Source: Hymenobacter cyanobacteriorum (GTDB lineage: Bacteria > Bacteroidota > Bacteroidia > Cytophagales > Hymenobacteraceae). From it: a stretch of 64,000 nt of DNA. The stretch is taken from NCBI RefSeq assembly GCF_022631375.1, contig NZ_JALBGC010000003.1, positions 806,001-870,000 of the forward strand. Reading direction: 5' to 3'. Shown piece after piece: positions 15,341 to 23,763 of this stretch; position 1 is the first letter of the stretch; the number at the start of each line of letters is the position of its first letter. Below the pieces are notes generated by a model. It was not told the origin of the DNA. It saw only the letters and a list, made by a program, of their open reading frames with translations, and searched no databases. Made by a program: the position numbers and the translations under genes.

Positions 15341-16302
15341 TGGTGGGCTACTTCGGCCACTTCGCAGTGGCTGTGGCAGCCGCCGGGTAGCTCGCCATCC
15401 TCCACCTGCACGGTGCTGTGGCGGATGTTGAACTGGGTTTCAAGGCCCTTGGTAAGGGTGCCGAGCCAGGCGGCATCGGCCCCGCCGGGGCGCACGAGGT
15501 GGGCCATGAGGGCGGCATCGTGGCCGGCGCTGCTCAGGCTCCAGATGTGCAGGTCGTGCACCGATTTGACCTGCGGCTGGGCCAGCAGGTAGGCGCGTAC
15601 GGCCTCGGGGTCGATGCCGTCGGGCACGGCCTGCAGGCCCAGGCGCAGGCTGTCGCGCAACAAGCCCCACGAGCTGAAGGCGATGATGCCGAGGATGATG
15701 AAGCTGATAACCGGGTCGAGCCAGGCCCAGCCGGTGAGCAGCACCAGGCCGCCGCCGGCCACTACGCCCACGCTCACGAGCGCATCGGTCATCATATGTA
15801 AGTAGGCTCCGCGCACGTTCACGTCGGACTTTTGCCCACTGCGGAAGAGCAGGGCGGTGATGCCGTTTATCAAAATACCGATTCCGGCGAGTATCATCAC
15901 CCAGCGGCCGTTCACGGGCTCGGGGTGGCGCAGGTGGTCGATGGTTTCCCACAGAATGAAGCCCAGCGCAGCGTAGAGCAGGGCCGTGTTCAGCAGCGCG
16001 GCCTGAATGGTGGCCCCGCGGTAGCCGAAGGTGTAGCGCTGCGTGGCCGGGCGGCCCGCCAGCCAGGCGGCGCCCCAGGCCAGGGCCAGGCTCAGCACGT
16101 CGCTCAGGTTGTGGCCGGCATCGGAGAGCAGGGCGCTGGAATTGGCCCAGAATCCGCCAATGGCTTCGGCTATCACGAACACCAGATTCAGGCCAATGCC
16201 AATGGCAAAGGCGGCGCTGAACCCGCCGCCGGCCGGCGGGGCGGCGTGCTGGTGGCCGGCGTGCGAGTGGCCGGGGGCCGAGTGGTCGTGGTCGTGAGGC
16301 AT
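15337..16302 (-). CDS. cation diffusion facilitator (CzcD/ZitB-like)
   Basis: This 321-residue metal exporter has a His-rich N-terminus (HDHDHSAPGHSHAGHQH, residues 3-19). Six membrane segments follow and then a cytoplasmic C-terminal domain ending in a second His-containing tail. The two HxxxD metal sites of transmembrane helices 2 and 5 are present as HNLSD and HMMTD. This pattern is that of Zn(II)/Cd(II)/Co(II) proton antiporters; zinc is the likeliest substrate. No adjacent metal-responsive regulator is seen. Confidence 0.9.
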   Translation of the reverse strand: MPHDHDHSAPGHSHAGHQHAAPPAGGGFSAAFAIGIGLNLVFVIAEAIGGFWANSSALLSDAGHNLSDVLSLALAWGAAWLAGRPATQRYTFGYRGATIQAALLNTALLYAALGFILWETIDHLRHPEPVNGRWVMILAGIGILINGITALLFRSGQKSDVNVRGAYLHMMTDALVSVGVVAGGGLVLLTGWAWLDPVISFIILGIIAFSSWGLLRDSLRLGLQAVPDGIDPEAVRAYLLAQPQVKSVHDLHIWSLSSAGHDAALMAHLVRPGGADAAWLGTLTKGLETQFNIRHSTVQVEDGELPGGCHSHCEVAEVAHQ

Positions 16303-16325
16303 AGGAGCGGAAAAAACCGTGGGGG

Positions 16326-16366
16326 CTGCGCTCTAAACGCAGCGCCGCGGCTTTAGATGCAGCGCG
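16326..16366. repeat. short inverted repeat between the CDF and ClpP genes
   Basis: GCTGCGCTCTAAA (16326-16338) pairs imperfectly with TTTAGATGCAGC (16352-16363). The structure occupies the 71-base spacer before the ClpP stop codon. Confidence 0.5.
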
Positions 16367-16373
16367 GCTACGG

Positions 16374-17063
16374 CTAGCGGGTCAGCACCTCGTCAATCAG
16401 GCCGTAGGTCTGGGCTTCATCGGCGCGCAGCCAGTAGTCGCGGTCCGAGTCGGCGTGGATTTGCTCGTAGGTTTTGCCGGTGCGCTCGGCGTAGATGCCG
16501 TAGAGCTCCTCGCGAATTTTAATGACCTCGCGGGCGGTGATTTCGATGTCGGCCGACGGCCCCTGCACGCCGCCCGAGGGCTGGTGAATCATGATGCGGG
16601 CGTGGGGCAGGGCCGAACGTTTACCAATGGCGCCGCCGCATAGCAGAAACGCCCCCATACTGGCCGCCAGCCCGGTGCAGATGGTGGCCACGTCGGGCCG
16701 CACGTACTGCATGGTATCGAACATCCCAAACCCGGCATATACCGAGCCGCCCGGCGAGTTGATGTAGAGCAGAATGTCCTTGCGCGCATCAACTGATTCC
16801 AGAAACAGCAGCTGGGCGTTGATGATGTTGGCAATGTTGTCGTCGACGGCCTGCCCGAGAAAGATAATGCGGTCCATCATCAGACGCGAAAACACGTCGA
16901 TTTCGCGGAAATTCTGCGGCCGCTCCTCGATAACTGAGCGGGTCATGTTGGTGATGAAGGGCCGGGCCAAGCCTTCGGCGTGGCGGGTGTAGTGGTCCAC
17001 GGTCAGGCCGTTGAGGCCCCGGCCGTGCACGGCAAATTTGCGGAATTCGCTTTGGTTGAGCAT
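16374..17063 (-). CDS. clpP: ClpP-family serine protease
   Basis: This 229-residue protein is the proteolytic subunit of a Clp protease. The catalytic Ser135 is in [11 protein letters not shown] and His160 in IMIHQPSGG; the [11 protein letters not shown] segment forms the oxyanion region. The frame is open as far as 17375, but the upstream codons run through an intergenic repeat and read as low-complexity protein. The ATG at 17063 ([14 protein letters not shown]) gives a normal ClpP. No clpX or tig lies next to it, unlike the usual tig-clpP-clpX cluster, so this may be a second clpP copy. Confidence 0.88.
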   Translation of the reverse strand: MLNQSEFRKFAVHGRGLNGLTVDHYTRHAEGLARPFITNMTRSVIEERPQNFREIDVFSRLMMDRIIFLGQAVDDNIANIINAQLLFLESVDARKDILLYINSPGGSVYAGFGMFDTMQYVRPDVATICTGLAASMGAFLLCGGAIGKRSALPHARIMIHQPSGGVQGPSADIEITAREVIKIREELYGIYAERTGKTYEQIHADSDRDYWLRADEAQTYGLIDEVLTR

Positions 17064-17144
17064 GAGGTTGTTGGTTTGGAAAAGGGCAAGGCGGGGCCAG
17101 CCTTGCCGGAAAGCATGGGGATGGAAGCCCGGGGAGGGTAGGGG

Positions 17145-17243
17145 TGTAGAGACGCGACCCATCGCGTCTCCGGCAGCGGCACCGTTTGGGAATTTTGCAG
17201 CGAAATCGTTCAACGCCGAGACGCGAAGGGTCGCGTCTCTACA
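17145..17243. repeat. GTAGAGACGCG-type intergenic hairpin
   Basis: TGTAGAGACGCGACCC (17145-17160) pairs with GGGTCGCGTCTCTACA (17228-17243). A second inner complement, CGCGTCTC with GAGACGCG, is also present. The right end contains the TAG stop of the 84-residue ORF at 17239. The spacer sits upstream of clpP. Confidence 0.85.
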
Positions 17244-17493
17244 TCGGCCAGAGGCGGCGCAGCCAGGCCCAGCGCCCGCCATAGAGCCGCGCATGAATCT
17301 GGCGCAGTTCCTGCCGCAGCTGCTGGCGGCCGGCGGCGCGCAGGCCGTGGTAGAGCTGCTGCTGGGCGGCGGCATCAGCGGCCAGCTCGCCGTCGAATAG
17401 CTGGCGCAGTTGCCACTCCCCAGCCGGCAGGGCGGCGGGGCCGTTCAGGAGCTGCTGCTCAATCAGGTGCAGGCGTTCGAGTTCGGGGCGCAT
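17239..17493 (-). CDS. small protein downstream of a sigma factor, possible anti-sigma fragment
   Basis: This 84-residue protein begins three bases after the sigma-factor stop, so the two are surely co-transcribed. The sequence ([38 protein letters not shown]) resembles the cytoplasmic N-terminal part of Bacteroidota anti-sigma proteins. There is no membrane segment: the protein ends at the Arg/Trp-rich [11 protein letters not shown]. It may be a soluble regulator of the sigma factor or a truncated anti-sigma factor; both readings are inferences. Its stop codon is supplied by the neighbouring hairpin repeat. Confidence 0.7.
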   Translation of the reverse strand: MRPELERLHLIEQQLLNGPAALPAGEWQLRQLFDGELAADAAAQQQLYHGLRAAGRQQLRQELRQIHARLYGGRWAWLRRLWPM

Positions 17494-17496
17494 GGC

Positions 17497-18087
17497 TTAG
17501 TATTCGATGGTTTCGGTGCAAAAGGCAGCGCGTACCGATGCGCGCAGCCGCTCCAGACACTTGAATTTCTGCACCGTAGCCGAGCGCACCGAGCGGTAGC
17601 CGTTGGCTTCGGCAATCTGGGTGAGGGGCTGCTGGAAGTAGTAGAAATTGAGGAGCATATCCCGGCATTTCACGCCCAGACGCTCCACATAGTCGCGCAC
17701 GGCGAAGGCAGTTTCTTCGGCGGCTTCCGGTTCTTCGGCGGCTAAGGCGTCGGATTCATCCGGCAATGCTTCGTTGGGCAGGCGGGCGCGGCGGCGCAGC
17801 TCGTGCTGCCAGCGGTGGCGGGCAATGCTCACCAGGTAAGTGCTGGCCGAAGCCGTGAGCTCCAGCGTGCCAAGTACCGCCTGCTCATAAAACACCACCA
17901 GCGCATCCTGAAACACGTCCTGCGCATCCTGGGCCGAACCGCCCTGCCGCTGCACCAGCCGCCGCACCGCCGGAAAAGCCTGCCGGTATAGTTGCGTGAG
18001 GGCGCGCGCACGGTCGGCCAGCAGGGCCTGGCGGAGCGTGGTAGCGGGTGGCGCGGAGAGGAGGGAGGTCGTCATCGGAGCAAGCAT
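17497..18087 (-). CDS. RNA polymerase sigma-70 family (ECF-like) factor
   Basis: This protein of about 196 residues has sigma region 2 at about 30-95 (ALTQLYRQAFPAVRRLV, then DAQDVFQDALVVFYE) and region 4 at about 135-190 (LLNFYYFQQPLTQIAEANGY, SVRSATVQKFKCLERLR). These regions recruit RNA polymerase and recognise -10 and -35 elements. The frame opens with a TTG at 18114; ATG codons at 18087 and 18075 are both plausible starts. The next gene overlaps its transcription unit and may control it. The regulon is unknown. Confidence 0.85.
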   Translation of the reverse strand: MLAPMTTSLLSAPPATTLRQALLADRARALTQLYRQAFPAVRRLVQRQGGSAQDAQDVFQDALVVFYEQAVLGTLELTASASTYLVSIARHRWQHELRRRARLPNEALPDESDALAAEEPEAAEETAFAVRDYVERLGVKCRDMLLNFYYFQQPLTQIAEANGYRSVRSATVQKFKCLERLRASVRAAFCTETIEY

Positions 18088-18132
18088 GTACCAATTAATC
18101 CATTTTCGGCGCAACTATCACCCCCTGCCAGT

Positions 18133-18172
18133 AAAAAAAAGTCGGCCGCACCCCAAGCGGAATGCGGCCGAC
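18133..18172 (-). terminator. terminator of the amine oxidase gene
   Basis: A perfect 10-bp stem (GTCGGCCGCA, 18141-18150, with 18163-18172) is followed on the minus strand by eight T residues (18133-18140). It lies 22 bases after the stop at 18194. Confidence 0.85.
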
Positions 18173-18193
18173 CAAGCGCAAACGTCATGCAGC

Positions 18194-19897
18194 CTAAACT
18201 GCCAAAACCTGCTCGCGGCGGCGCATAAAGCGGTGCAGCACGGCGGCTGTATTGCCGCGCAGGGCGGCCTGCACGCTGCCGGCGGCCATTCGGCCGGTTT
18301 CGGCGGCACCGTTCATGTATCCCTGATACCAGGCGCTGCAATGCTCGCCAGCGAAGAACATGTTGCCCACGGGCTTGATTTCGGCCCCGGCAATGGTGCT
18401 GTACTGGCCCACGCGGTAGCAGGCATAGCTGCCCAGCGTGTGCGGGTGCGTGGGCCAGTGGAAGCGCTCGACGGTGCCGTTGAAGGCGGCGCGGGTGCCG
18501 GGCCAGGCGGCCTCCAGCACGCGCAGGTGTTGGTCGGCCTGCGATTGGGGCGAGCCCGTGCCCATGGCCACGCCCACCTGGCCGCCCACAAACACGGTGT
18601 AGGTGCCCACGCTACCGGGCTGCAGCTGCGAGCCATCCCAGCCGCCCTGCGTCACGGTGTCGGAGAAAAAATAGCCCGTGTAGCCATTGGTGCGCCAGGG
18701 CCGGCCGTTGAAGCCGAGGAACAGCTTGGCGTTGGTGCCGTAGCCCAGGTTCTGGATGGCGTTGGTTTTCCAGGCAGGCAGCGGCAGGTTCAGGGCCACG
18801 GTGCGGAGCGTGGTGAAGGGCAGCGTGAGCACCACGTAATCGGCCGTTACCACGGTGCGGCTGCGGTCGGGCAGCTCAAAGGTGAGCTGGTACTCGCTGC
18901 CGGTCTGGCCCAGGGCCACCAGCTTGCGCTGCAAAGTAATCTGGCCCGGCAGCTGCGCGGCCAGCGCATCGGTGAGCTGCTGGTTGCCGCCTTTTATCTT
19001 GTACCGCTCGTCGCTGACGCCGAACATCGCCAGCGTGCCCTTGTTCACGTCGGCCTGAAACATCCACAGGAAGTTGATGGCCGTCTGGTCGTTGGCCTCG
19101 CGGCCGTACTCGGTGATGTATGCTTCTTCGAGCAGCGTGCGAATCCAGCCCGTCATGCCCAGCGTGTCGAAGTAGCCCGCAATCGAGAGCTGGTCGAAGC
19201 GCGCGGCACTGTTGCTGAGCTGGTCGTAGGTGATGTTATTGTTGGGCAGCGAGCGGCTGTCGGCCTGAATCTGGGCGGCGTAGGGCTGAAGCACCTGAAT
19301 GACCTGCGCCACGGTATGGTGCTGCCCGCCAAAGAAAAAGGCGTCCTTGATGAGGGCCGTTTCGCTGGGCGCTTCTACGTCGTAGAGCGGCAGGCCAAAC
19401 TCCTGCACCAGGTTCAGCATGTCGGCGTGGCCCGAGTCGATGAACTCGCCGCCCAGCTCAGTGGTCAGGCCCGGCCCCATCAGCCCGCGGGCCGTGAAGA
19501 TGCGCCCGCCGGCCCGGTTGCTGGCCTCGTAAATGTCGGCCCGCACCCCGGCCTTCTTCAGCTGGTAAGCGCAGTTGAGGCCGGCCATGCCCGCGCCCAC
19601 AATGGCCACGCGCGGCGAGGTGCCCTTGGCATCGGCAAAGCCGGTAGCACCAGGCTTGGTGGGCTCGATGGCTACAGTTTCGCAGGCGGCCAGCAGGCTG
19701 CCTGCGCCCACCAGCACGCCCAGCTTGGCGGTGGTGGCCAGGAAATCGCGCCGGTTCTGGCTGGTGGCCAGCTCAGCCAGCTCGTCGGCAGACGGCGCGC
19801 CCGGCTCGTTGGCCACCACGGCCAGCTGAAAGGCTTTTTGTAGGGAGCGCAGCAGGGTGGTGCGGGCTTTGGGTAAGTGCGTAAGCGGTTCAATCAT
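18194..19897 (-). CDS. Tat-exported flavin-containing amine oxidase
   Basis: This 567-residue protein is a flavin monoamine oxidase. After a 48-residue N-terminal extension it carries a twin-arginine signal with a lipobox (NRRDFLATTAKLG... LLAAC), so it is probably a Tat-exported lipoprotein. The FAD-binding GxGxxG is in VAIVGAGMAGLNCAYQL, followed by an acidic strand end (DIYEASNRAGGR). The C-terminal FAD contact is FAGEHCSAWYQGYMNGAAETG. It would oxidise a primary amine or amino acid, giving an aldehyde or keto acid plus ammonia and H2O2. The substrate is unknown. The ATG at 19897 was preferred over 19993 because the upstream codons cross the TonB-receptor terminator. Confidence 0.85.
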   Translation of the reverse strand: MIEPLTHLPKARTTLLRSLQKAFQLAVVANEPGAPSADELAELATSQNRRDFLATTAKLGVLVGAGSLLAACETVAIEPTKPGATGFADAKGTSPRVAIVGAGMAGLNCAYQLKKAGVRADIYEASNRAGGRIFTARGLMGPGLTTELGGEFIDSGHADMLNLVQEFGLPLYDVEAPSETALIKDAFFFGGQHHTVAQVIQVLQPYAAQIQADSRSLPNNNITYDQLSNSAARFDQLSIAGYFDTLGMTGWIRTLLEEAYITEYGREANDQTAINFLWMFQADVNKGTLAMFGVSDERYKIKGGNQQLTDALAAQLPGQITLQRKLVALGQTGSEYQLTFELPDRSRTVVTADYVVLTLPFTTLRTVALNLPLPAWKTNAIQNLGYGTNAKLFLGFNGRPWRTNGYTGYFFSDTVTQGGWDGSQLQPGSVGTYTVFVGGQVGVAMGTGSPQSQADQHLRVLEAAWPGTRAAFNGTVERFHWPTHPHTLGSYACYRVGQYSTIAGAEIKPVGNMFFAGEHCSAWYQGYMNGAAETGRMAAGSVQAALRGNTAAVLHRFMRRREQVLAV

Positions 19898-19960
19898 CGT
19901 CGGACAGAAAAAAGAATAAGTTGGGAATTCCCACGAAAGAAAGCGCATTTTCCCGGCATA

Positions 19961-20002
19961 AAAAAACCGGCCCGCCGCTTCATGCAGAAGCAACGGGCCG
20001 GT
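19961..20002 (-). terminator. terminator of the TonB-dependent receptor gene
   Basis: A 9-bp stem (ACCGGCCCG, 19966-19974, with 19994-20002) has a 19-base loop, followed on the minus strand by a run of T residues (19961-19966 as A). It lies 66 bases after the stop at 20068. Confidence 0.75.
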
Positions 20003-20067
20003 ACAGGGAAAAGCATCGCAACAGCACCTTCGGGAGCTTCAAAAGCTCCTAAATTCCTCCCCAAAAA

Positions 20068-22524
20068 TTACTTAAAACTCAGTGGCACCACCAGCCGCAC
20101 GCTCACGTTGCGGCCTTGGTTAAACACGCCGGTGCGGCCGTTGGCCACGTTGTAGTCGGCGTATTTCAAGCGGCTGAGGTGGCTCTGGTAGCCCACGTCG
20201 AACAGGTTGTTGGCCGTGAGGTAGAGCGAAAACAGCGTGCGCCCGGCGGCCGAAGCCACGTCAGTGCCCACGCCGGCGTTGATGAGCGTGTAGCCTGGCG
20301 TGGCCGTTTCGGTGCCGAACGCCGAGTAGAACCGGTACTGGGCAAAGGTGCGCTCCAACTGCACGCGGGCATAGGGGTTGGTGAGGTGCTTGCCCGAGCG
20401 GCGGAAGTTGGCCCGCAGCTCCGACTGCAGCCGGTCGCCGGGAATGAAGGGCAGGTACTGCTCGTCGGGCGCCACGTTCAGCTGGCGGGCGCGCACCATC
20501 GAAAACGAGTTTTCGAAGTGCAGCCAGTCGAGTGGGTGGGGGTGGAAGTCGAGGCTCACCTCGCCGCCGTAGAGGCGGGCCTGTCCCTGGTCGTACTTAT
20601 AGGCCAGCGTGCCATCGCGCAGCGAGTCGGCCCCGCCGGCCGCCAGCAGGCGGCGCGTGAAAATGTAGTTACTGATGCTGTTGGTGAAGGCATCAACCCC
20701 GAAGCGCACGTGGTCGGTCACGTAGCTCACGCCCGCATCCACCTGCAGGCTGGTTTCAGCGGCCAGGTTGTCGTTGCCTATTTCGTAGCGAATGGTGCCC
20801 TCGTGCTGGCCGTTCGAGCCCAGCTCGGCAATATTCGGGGCGCGGAAGCCGCGCGAGAGGTTGGCCTTCACCGTCAGCTTCTCGTTCACGTTATAGGCTG
20901 CGCCGAGGCTGCCGCTGTAGTTGCGGAAGGTACTGCGGAAGCCCGGAAACTTCATCTCGGCCGTGGGGTCTTGGCTCGGCCGTTCGTCGCCGTCGAGCAT
21001 AAGCTTATCAGCTGAAATCTGGCGCACATCGTACCGCAGCCCACCACTAACATCCAGCGAGCCAATATTTTTCTTAGCCACGCCGAACACGCCGGCTTCG
21101 TTGGTGCGATAGGCCGGAATCAGGAATTCGACGCCCAGGTTGCGGTTTTGCTGATGCAGGCCGCTGGTGCCCACGGTCAGGTTCCAGCCGTTGCGCTCGG
21201 GCAGGAAGTAGCGCAGCGAGTAGTCCACGGTGCGCAGCTGGAAGTAAAGCGAGGTTTCGGCGGGGTCGAGCACGTTGCCATACTCGCGGCGCAGGTTCTG
21301 CTGGTAGCTCACCTGCAGGCCCAGCCGGCCGCCATTCGAGCCCAGAATAAAGCTGTTATCGGTGCCCAGGCGCAGATGGTTAATCTGTTGCTGGGGCACG
21401 GCCAAGCCGTAACCGCGCAGGTCGCCGTCGGTCACGGGCACGCTCAACGTTGAGTCGCCGCTCGGCACGTCCTTCAGGAAGCGGCCGGTTTGCGGGTCGC
21501 GCGCGCCTTCCGTCAGTCCCAGGCGCTGGTTGAAGCTGCTGAAGGTGAGGTGCGAGTAGCCCCAGCTCTTGTTCAGGCCCACGTAGCCGTTGGCATCCCA
21601 CTCGTTGAAACCCGAGTTATACACCCGGCCATCGTAGCGGTTCTGGTAGTTGCCGGCCACTTTGCGCGTGCCCCGCGCCAGCCAGTTGAAGCCGTTCAGG
21701 TTGCCTGCATTCTCAAAGGAATAGGCTTGCAGATGGTTATTGGTTTGATAGTTAGCCGTAGCCGTGCCCTTGATGCGCCCCTCCGCAATGGGGTCGGGGG
21801 CCACGAAGTTGATGACGCCCGCCATCGCATCGGAGCCGTATAGCAGCGAGCCCGGGCCTTTAATAATCTCCGCCCGGTCCACGCTGAATTCGTCGATTTC
21901 GATGCCGTGCTCGTCGCCCCACTGCTGGCCTTCCTGCCGGGCCCCGTTATTCAGGGTGATGACGCGGTTGTAGCCCAGCCCGCGCACCACCGGCTTGCTG
22001 ATGGCCGCGCCGGTCGTAATCTGGGCCACGCCGGGCGTGTGGGCAATGGCATCCACTAGGTTCGAGCCCGAGGTCTGGTTCAGCCGCGTGCGGTCGACCA
22101 CGGCCGTGGGCACCGGCGAGCGCCGTAGCTGCGTGGCCTGCGACACACCCGTGACCACCACCTGCCCAATCTCAGTGGCTGCCACCGTCAGCTTAAACTC
22201 CAGCGGTTGGCCGTTGCCCGTGTCCACGGTCTGCGTCACGGTGTTATAGCCCAGCGAGCGCACCTGTACTGTGAAGCGCCCGCGCGGCAAACTGGCGAAG
22301 CTAAACGCTCCATCGGGCCCGGTCGCGGTGCCCTGCTTCAAATCATCAAACAACACGGTCGAGCCTGGCAAGGCTTCGCCAGTAGCCGCATCCACCACGC
22401 GGCCGGTAAGTGCCGGAGCCGCCGCCCGGCTCCGCGGGGTCGGGGCCACATTCTGCGCAAAAAGCACCGCCGGCCCGATAGCCAGCGCGGCGCTCATAAA
22501 AAAACGATAAAAGCCTGAAAACAT
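20068..22524 (-). CDS. TonB-dependent outer-membrane receptor
   Basis: This receptor is about 818 residues long. A signal peptide ends near FAQ (about residue 24). A carboxypeptidase-regulatory-like domain follows at about 38-120 (TGRVVDAATGEALPGSTVLF). A plug domain lies at about 125-240, with the GPGSLLYGSDAMAGVINF segment. A 22-strand type barrel follows, ending in a Phe-containing strand (VRLVVPLSFK). It imports a ligand across the outer membrane using TonB energy. The gene directly upstream encodes a His-rich exported protein, which suggests a metal or metal-complex substrate. This is an inference; the receptor itself does not state its ligand. The ATG at 22524 is preferred over 22566 because it begins a better signal peptide. 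Confidence 0.88.
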   Translation of the reverse strand: MFSGFYRFFMSAALAIGPAVLFAQNVAPTPRSRAAAPALTGRVVDAATGEALPGSTVLFDDLKQGTATGPDGAFSFASLPRGRFTVQVRSLGYNTVTQTVDTGNGQPLEFKLTVAATEIGQVVVTGVSQATQLRRSPVPTAVVDRTRLNQTSGSNLVDAIAHTPGVAQITTGAAISKPVVRGLGYNRVITLNNGARQEGQQWGDEHGIEIDEFSVDRAEIIKGPGSLLYGSDAMAGVINFVAPDPIAEGRIKGTATANYQTNNHLQAYSFENAGNLNGFNWLARGTRKVAGNYQNRYDGRVYNSGFNEWDANGYVGLNKSWGYSHLTFSSFNQRLGLTEGARDPQTGRFLKDVPSGDSTLSVPVTDGDLRGYGLAVPQQQINHLRLGTDNSFILGSNGGRLGLQVSYQQNLRREYGNVLDPAETSLYFQLRTVDYSLRYFLPERNGWNLTVGTSGLHQQNRNLGVEFLIPAYRTNEAGVFGVAKKNIGSLDVSGGLRYDVRQISADKLMLDGDERPSQDPTAEMKFPGFRSTFRNYSGSLGAAYNVNEKLTVKANLSRGFRAPNIAELGSNGQHEGTIRYEIGNDNLAAETSLQVDAGVSYVTDHVRFGVDAFTNSISNYIFTRRLLAAGGADSLRDGTLAYKYDQGQARLYGGEVSLDFHPHPLDWLHFENSFSMVRARQLNVAPDEQYLPFIPGDRLQSELRANFRRSGKHLTNPYARVQLERTFAQYRFYSAFGTETATPGYTLINAGVGTDVASAAGRTLFSLYLTANNLFDVGYQSHLSRLKYADYNVANGRTGVFNQGRNVSVRLVVPLSFK

Positions 22525-22626
22525 GAGGATATGCCAAAAACAGCCCGGCCCGCCAGCCAGCTGCATGAAGCCTGGCCGCGGGTGAGGCGGAGTATTACCA
22601 AAAAGGAAAAAGGAATGCGCCGATGC

Positions 22627-22977
22627 TTAGGCGTGGGCGGGCGGCCCCCGCAGCGAGCGCGCAAACAGCGCCTCGCCAGCGGCCGGCCGCACCGGCGGCA
22701 GGGCAGTCGCCACTGCGTAGCGCGGGGCTACCGGCGGGCACGGCATCGGCACGGGCACTGCGGCCTGGTAAGCCACGTCGTAGAACTGCTCGACCGGGCA
22801 GTGCTGGTGAGCTTTGCTAACCAATGCTTTCCCCTTGTGCCGGAAGGCCGGAGTCTGCGCCGGTTCCTCGGTGGTGTGCTCGTGGCGGTGCAACGCCAGT
22901 ACCCATGCCTCCGGCAGCAGCGTGCGCACGAGGCACAGCAGCAGCAGCCAGGCTAAGAGGAAACGGAGTGTTTGCAC
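22627..22977 (-). CDS. His-rich exported small protein preceding the TonB receptor
   Basis: This is a 116-residue protein. A hydrophobic segment (residues 4-28) is followed by a His-rich patch (HRHEHTTEE, near 30-38) and a second metal-type motif HQHCPVEQFYDV near 57-68. The rest is Pro/Ala-rich with no domain. It lies 102 bases upstream of the receptor on the same strand and has its own promoter, so the two probably form an operon. His/Cys clusters of this sort suggest binding of zinc, copper or heme; that is inferred, not shown. No named family is recognised with certainty. Confidence 0.7.
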   Translation of the reverse strand: MQTLRFLLAWLLLLCLVRTLLPEAWVLALHRHEHTTEEPAQTPAFRHKGKALVSKAHQHCPVEQFYDVAYQAAVPVPMPCPPVAPRYAVATALPPVRPAAGEALFARSLRGPPAHA

Positions 22978-22981
22978 AATG

Positions 22982-23013
22982 CAAAGATGCAGCTAAAAGT
23001 GTGCTTGCACAAA
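22982..23013 (-). promoter_or_regulatory. promoter of the His-rich protein / TonB receptor operon
   Basis: On the minus strand a -33 TTTG (23010-23013) and a -7 CATCTTTG (22982-22989, one mismatch to TAnnTTTG) are 20 bases apart. The ATG at 22977 lies only four bases after the -7 box, so the mRNA would have almost no leader. Confidence 0.5.
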
Positions 23014-23154
23014 AGGAAGTCAAAGCGCGACCATCTTCATCTGAGCGAACTAAAAAAATAACTTTTACGAGGAAATGGTCATCCGAAAAAACCGAATTTC
23101 TCGTTTGGCCATTGTATCTTTCGCACCAAGTGGCTGGTTTGCCTGTGAATTCTT

Positions 23155-23640
23155 GTGATAATTACCTCAATTCCTGATTTTTCCCTACAGTACGACGAGG
23201 AATTGAGCTTGTTGCGCGTAGAGTGGGCGGCGGGCGACGACACCCGCAACCTGCGCGCCAGCGCCACGCAGCTGCTGTGCCTCGACCGCGAGCTGGGCAT
23301 GCACAACCTGCTGCTCAACATGAACACCTTCCCCGACATTTCGGTGTATGACCAGGTGTGGCTGGGGGCCAACTGGATGCCCGGCATCGTGAAGCTGCCC
23401 CTGCAGCGCGTGGTGCTCATCAACAACCGCCACCGCGTGCACAACCAGCTGGCCATCGAGTCGATGCTGGCGCTGGTGCGGCCGTTTATCAAGTTCGACA
23501 TTCAGTTTTTCCCGAATGCGGCTTCGGGCATGCGCTGGCTCAGCGACTTCTCGCCCCGCCTGCCCGAGGTAATGGCCGAGTGGGACGCCGTGCACGCCCC
23601 CGAAGACCTCACGCCCCGGCACCAGTCCGAGCCGCTGTAA
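23155..23640 (+). CDS. conserved hypothetical protein with STAS/SpoIIAA-like features
   Basis: This 161-residue protein starts with a GTG at 23155 (MIITSIPDFSLQYDEEL); no ATG is available without losing the first strand. It has alternating strands and helices: LSLLRVEWAAGD, then LDRELGMHNLLLNMNTFPDI, then LQRVVLINNRHRVHNQLAIES. This order recalls the STAS-like proteins of Bacteroidota that often act alone. It is cytoplasmic with no membrane segment. The function is unknown. The upstream 177 bases are AT-rich with a TATCTTTC box at 23115-23122. It is followed by htpG 123 bases on. Confidence 0.65.
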   Translation: MIITSIPDFSLQYDEELSLLRVEWAAGDDTRNLRASATQLLCLDRELGMHNLLLNMNTFPDISVYDQVWLGANWMPGIVKLPLQRVVLINNRHRVHNQLAIESMLALVRPFIKFDIQFFPNAASGMRWLSDFSPRLPEVMAEWDAVHAPEDLTPRHQSEPL

Positions 23641-23763
23641 CTCCCCGCTGTCAACTTGACAGCCAATTACCCCTTGGAACGTCCTTTGAAAGCCAGGCAA
23701 GCCGTGGCCGGTGCCCCTGCGCCCGGCCATTCCGTCTGTATTCAACCGTTTCCAACTTATACC

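Noticed and set aside
17996..19843. A 615-codon open frame on the plus strand opposite the amine oxidase gene
   Set aside because: It is the antisense shadow of a well-supported flavin oxidase, with the low-complexity His/Gly/Ala-rich composition typical of GC-rich antisense frames and no domain.
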